NCBI GenBank assembly: GCA_029204225.1
Contig: CM055113.1
Span: forward strand, 26,093,462 to 26,157,461
Direction of reading: 5' to 3'
Source of the DNA: Diphasiastrum complanatum
Lineage: Eukaryota > Streptophyta > Lycopodiopsida > Lycopodiales > Lycopodiaceae
DNA: 64,000 bases
Shown: one piece after another, positions 61,262 to 64,000 of the stretch
Layout of the letters: each line of letters starts with the position of its first letter
How positions within the stretch are numbered: the stretch's first letter is position 1
Notes under the pieces: model-generated
Seen by the model: the letters and a program-made list of their open reading frames with translations, nothing else
Database searches by the model: none
What the model was told of the DNA's origin: nothing
Made by a program: the position numbers and the translations under genes

Positions 61262-61645
61262 TCACCTAAACAATCGCCCAATCCTAGGTAGTCATGCATA
61301 GTCCACATTAAAATTGCATGCAACAAAAATGTTTTGTCTTGAAGTGGATGTGAGATGTCATATGCTTGGACTCCCTTCCATAGTAGTTCTAGTTCTTGAA
61401 TCAATGGTGCAAAGTAGATATCCATATTTTTTACTTTATGTTTTCCAGGAATTAGAAGTGCTAGCATGAGATGTCCTTTTTTAATGCTTAGCCGAGGTGG
61501 AATGTTATAGTTGACCAACACCACTGGCCAAGTAGACCACGTGCTTGACATTTTTCCAAAGGAATTAACCCCGTCTGTTGCAAGTCCCTCACCTCTTGTC
61601 TCTAACATAGTGTTTCCTTCTGGGAGTAGTTTGCGCAATAACCTG
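61262..61645 (-). CDS. TNP2 transposase exon
   Basis: Exon between an acceptor (ttatgtacag|GTTATTGCG) and a donor (TTTAG|GTGACTAT). It encodes LATDGVNSFGKMSSTWSTWP, VVLVNYNIPPRLSIKKGHLM, LALLIPGKHKVKNMDIY, LIQELELLWKGVQAYD and LMWTMHDYLGLGDCLG, in the order expected for the N-terminal half of TNP2. Uninterrupted. Introns of about 110 bp lie on both sides. Confidence 0.85.
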
Positions 61646-61756
61646 TACATAATGAAATGAATTTTCATAATATAAAATAAAAGATCATTTAGCCAACTAA
61701 AACATTTGACTTGAACAACACATCTATTAAATTCTTTAAAAAAAATCTCAATCTTA

Positions 61757-62190
61757 TTTACCCAAATAAGGATGTAACACTTGTATCACTCCATTTATAT
61801 TTTGCTTGGAGGTTCAATATAAGCAACGAAGCGGCCAAACGAGATGTCTTTGCTCCAGGATATAATGGTGTGTTTGATTCTTCTCTCAATTTTTTTTCTT
61901 CGGCACTAATAAATGATTCACTATCATGTTCAGTGCATTCTTCCACATCATGATGCTCATAGACGTTATTTATCAAGTTGTTCATGATTTCAACTTCATC
62001 TTGAATGCAAAAATCATTTTCAGCACTTGATCTTGATTCTGAAGAAGAGGAAGAAGAAGATCAAGGCTGATTCTCATACGCTCATGACGTGATAGTTGAT
62101 TTATGTGCGGCCCATCGTATGCCAATCTTGTTTTGGATATGGAGTGACTGTTATAATCGTCACTAGAGCTAGATGACAATTCATAGTCCT
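61757..62190 (-). CDS. TNP2 upstream exon (acidic, then LYPG motif)
   Basis: Contains ECTEHDSESFISAEEKK, then the motif PLYPGAKTSRLAASLLILNL and KYKWSDTSVTSLF, corresponding to the .PLYPGck...l...l.l...k...W....f..ll pattern upstream of TNP2. It ends at a donor (TTTGG|GTAAATAAG, about 61757). Upstream a Ser-rich stretch joins a second frame (DYELSSSSSDDYNSHSIS), so there is a 1-base frameshift or a missed splice near 62050. Acceptor possibly at about 62189. Confidence 0.6.
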
Positions 62191-62335
62191 TCAAACATGG
62201 AAAACAAATTAACATATAAGATTGTCATTCATGAAAATCAAAACTAAAATTAAGACATGCAAATCAAACACTATATCTTAAATTAAGGCATGCAATATGA
62301 AATATAAAAAAAAATAATTAATTTGATATTCACAA
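62191..62335 (-). other. Probable intron or linker
   Basis: A/T-rich (runs of T on the minus strand) between the SET frame and the next exon. It has an acceptor-like end (ttgttttccatgtttgaag), but no donor preserving frame with the SET exon was found, so continuity of SET and TNP2 in one mRNA is unproven. Confidence 0.4.
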
Positions 62336-62900
62336 GGTACATGCTTGAGTTTGGCTCAAAGCCTTTTGTACACATCTTGGAAGAGGGCGATTGAAGCTAT
62401 ATTTGATGAATAGCTCTTCACCACATTTAATGGGCCTTATCTCACATACCATTATGTATGTACTTTTTGAGTTCCTAGAAAAGTATTCTTCTTTTCCATT
62501 TGTGTGTTCCTCAAAATCACAATTAGTTAATGAAGGGTGCCCAATGGAACTATTTATGTATGCAACAATATTGTCATATTTTCTGGACGCCCATAAATGT
62601 ACATACGATGTGATTTCAAAACATTCTCTCCTTGCACGCGTCGCTCTTCCAAAGAACAAGCATTGGCATTCAAGCCATAAACCTACATTCTCCATTGGTG
62701 ACGACATAGATCCTACCAATCACCCCAATTGTATTGAGGTCCTGCATCAGGCATTAACGTGACAACACTATTCAAGGGGACATCAATGCTAGTCAAAAAA
62801 AATAAACCTAGTCCCGCATTAGGAAAGTGCTCACTTGGCTTGATCATGTACATATGACCCCAATATGAAAATGATGTTCCACATAATGGTAGTGGTACTC
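62336..62900 (-). pseudogene. SET-domain (lysine methyltransferase-like) region
   Basis: N-terminal SET motif: MYMIKPSEHFPNAGLGLFFL, then SIDVPLNSVVTLMPDAG, where GLGLFF matches the GxG SAM-binding strand and the following Ile..Pro..Ser matches the usual I..Gd.v turn. C-terminal SET motif: a VAYINSSIGHPSLTNCDFEE segment in the place of the NHSCxPN box (divergent: Asn-Ser-Ser-x-Gly-His), then STYIMVCEIRPIKCGEELFI and KYSF, matching the vva.rdI..GEEL...Y signature. A one-base frame change near 62716 (GPQYNWGDW to VGSMSSP) splits the two halves. SET domains transfer methyl groups to lysines, often on histones. The missing Cys of NHSC makes activity uncertain. Confidence 0.75.
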
Positions 62901-63703
62901 TATCAGGCCAACATGAATATTTCTTTCTATCAAAGGGCTTAACCAATGCTTCTAGGTAGGGAGGAAGGGGAGACTCAATCAATGAATTTAAAACATTCTT
63001 GGATAAGTCAACAGTACGTAAATTTGGTTGTTCATTTTCAAATCTTGTCAAAATGCGTCCAGGTCGTGTTCTTTTTTTTAATGGAGTAAATCTAGATGGG
63101 ATAGGAAGAAGAGAAAATTCTATACAAGGTATGTGAGGTGATGTGGGATGGATAGAATCGATGTGAGGTGTCATGGGATGGATAGAATCGATATGAGATG
63201 TCATGAGATAAATAGAATCGATGTGTGGTGACATCGTGAAATGAATAGAATCCATAGTAGAATTTGTGTGAGGTGTTGTGGGATGGATAGAATCGATGTG
63301 AGGTGTCATGGGATGGATAGAATCGATGTGAGGTGTCATGGGATAGATAGAATCGATGTGTGGTGACATCGTGGAATGAATAGAATCCATAGTAGAATTT
63401 TTGTGAGGTGTTCTGGGATGGATAGAATCCATGTGAGGTGTCGTGGGATGAATAGAATCTATGTGTGGTGATATCGTGGGATTCCATGGAAAGATCTATG
63501 TGAGGTGTGGTGGAGTGAGTGACGTGCGAAATGGAAAGATGCATAACTTCCACATCATGAGGTGTGTAGTGACTAGTGACATCATTATGATCATCAACAA
63601 GATCTTCGTCTAATGCCAAAGATGATCCAAAATCGATAATTCTTATCTTGTTGATAAGAATGTCAATCGACGTGTTATAAGACATTGACACCAATGTATT
63701 ATT
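62901..63703 (-). pseudogene. N-terminal region of the SET frame with coding minisatellite
   Basis: Starts after a splice acceptor (cactcttgtag|AAT, 63703), phase-compatible with the exon at 63799-63927. The first ~70 codons are unique (IDILINKIRIIDFGSS, LDEDLVDDHNDVTSHY). Next comes a run of 10-residue repeats of the type MTPHIDSIHP (63116-63480), then a basic linker (RFTPLKKRTRPGRILTRFEN) and NLRTVDLSKNVLNSLI leading into SET. The upstream and downstream frames are joined by an apparent 8-bp deletion in one repeat near 63482. Confidence 0.65.
63116..63480 (-). repeat. 30-bp coding minisatellite with 135-bp higher-order repeat
   Basis: About 12 copies of a 30-bp unit (complement of ggatagaatcgatgtgaggtgtcatg plus four bases) translating to HIDSIHPMTP and variants (HIDSIYPMTP, NSTMDSIHSTMSP). 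A block with the variant unit tagtagaattt recurs 135 bp apart (63221 and 63356), so units are organised in a higher-order period. Confidence 0.85.
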
Positions 63704-63798
63704 CTACAAGAGTGAAACATTACACAAGCATTAGTTTTTTTTTTTTTAAATTATAAATATGTGTATGATAAGGACAGTACTAAATAGTCAAAATGTAC

Positions 63799-63927
63799 CT
63801 CCAAATCCACATCAGGCTCCTCAATGTGCTTTGCAAACTTCCACAGATGTTGCGCCACTTTTCGTCTTTCTCGAATTTTCAATCCTTTGCATTGTTTGCA
63901 CTTGCAATATATCTTTTCATTGTACCT
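63799..63927 (-). CDS. Cys-rich exon resembling the CACTA transposase-associated domain
   Basis: 43-codon exon between acceptor (gtatcaatag|AGG) and donor (TTGGAG|GTACAT), phase 0 at both ends. It encodes YNEKIYCKCKQCKGLKIRER followed by KVAQHLWKFAKHIEEPD. The CxCxxC...vv.HL pattern resembles the Transpos_assoc module at the N-terminus of plant CACTA transposases. It joins in frame with NNTLVSMSYNTS at 63703. Family assignment is tentative. Confidence 0.5.
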
Positions 63928-64000
63928 CTATTGATACTAATTTCATTTTACAATTACAAAAATAATTAGCTTAATGTTACAAGCTAATTTATATGTGTAT
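63928..64000 (-). other. Intron or upstream sequence
   Basis: A/T-rich sequence upstream of the Cys-rich exon, ending in an acceptor-like gtatcaatag. The gene's 5' exon is probably beyond the window. Confidence 0.4.

Larger units (their letters stand above)
60713..63927 (-). mobile_element. CACTA (En/Spm-type) transposon gene region with SET domain
   Basis: Minus-strand gene with several plausible introns. Reading 5' to 3': Cys-rich exon (63927-63799), repeat and SET region (63703-62336), acidic exon (about 62190-61757), and TNP2 exons (61645-61262 and 61148-60713). The 3' part of TNP2 and the element ends are missing: the gypsy element cuts it at about 60700, and the window ends at the other side. 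Terminal CACTA repeats were not found. Confidence 0.7.

Noticed and set aside
63116-63480. CRISPR-like array in the 30-bp repeats
   Set aside because: Units are contiguous with no unique spacers, in a plant sequence, and translate as a protein repeat.

Overview
This window is plant nuclear DNA made almost entirely of transposable elements. Evidence for a land plant: Ty1/copia and Ty3/gypsy retrotransposons with initiator-Met-tRNA primer sites (TGGTATCAGAGC), PIF/Harbinger and CACTA DNA transposons with spliced transposase genes, TTTAGGG-type motifs and very long AG/CT microsatellites. I find no host housekeeping gene, rRNA gene, tRNA gene or CRISPR array. The species cannot be read from the sequence.

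Layout. (1) An outer inverted duplication pairs 1-10987 with 30371-39677, and its left end runs off the window. Each arm carries the same mosaic: a decayed copia pol (Copia-A), a tandem array of ~0.5-kb units with AG tracts, a second copia (Copia-B) fused tail to tail with a gag fragment of a third (Copia-C), an unclassified repeat (R) and a piece of a Harbinger transposase. (2) In the 19-kb loop lies a second, inner inverted duplication (11260-14035 with 14760-17394). It consists of a PIF/Harbinger element (trihelix ORF1 plus transposase 5' exon) interrupted by a copia LTR. The LTR looks solo in the left arm; in the right arm it carries a copia body (Copia-D, 17401-20885). The Harbinger DDE exon follows at 20886-21764. 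(3) 21899-29011 holds three gypsy LTRs, two stretches of non-coding internal region and the start of a gypsy gag. (4) 40231-49169 holds a third copy of repeat R, a broken copia (Copia-E) with its 3' LTR, and mostly featureless DNA. (5) 49175-55605 is an intact, young, full-length copia element (Copia-F): 655-bp LTRs with three differences, a 5-bp target duplication and one 1317-codon ORF. (6) 55756-60690 holds gypsy LTR pieces in opposite orientations and the internal region of a minus-strand gypsy element. (7) 60713-63927 is a minus-strand CACTA TNP2 transposase gene, cut at its 3' side by the gypsy sequence.

The most unusual item is in region 7. Between a Cys-rich exon resembling the N-terminal module of CACTA transposases and the TNP2 exons sits a reading frame with a 30-bp coding minisatellite followed by a recognisable SET (lysine methyltransferase-like) domain, all on one strand with plausible introns. 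This suggests a CACTA element that carries or is fused to a SET domain. Other notable signals are the nested inverted duplications (possible dsRNA sources), a CACACGTGTG palindrome in the LTRs of three copia lineages, and a repeated GTGCTGC...AAGCAC hairpin-like module in the gypsy leader.

All positions and comparisons were made by eye. Element ends other than those of Copia-F are approximate.
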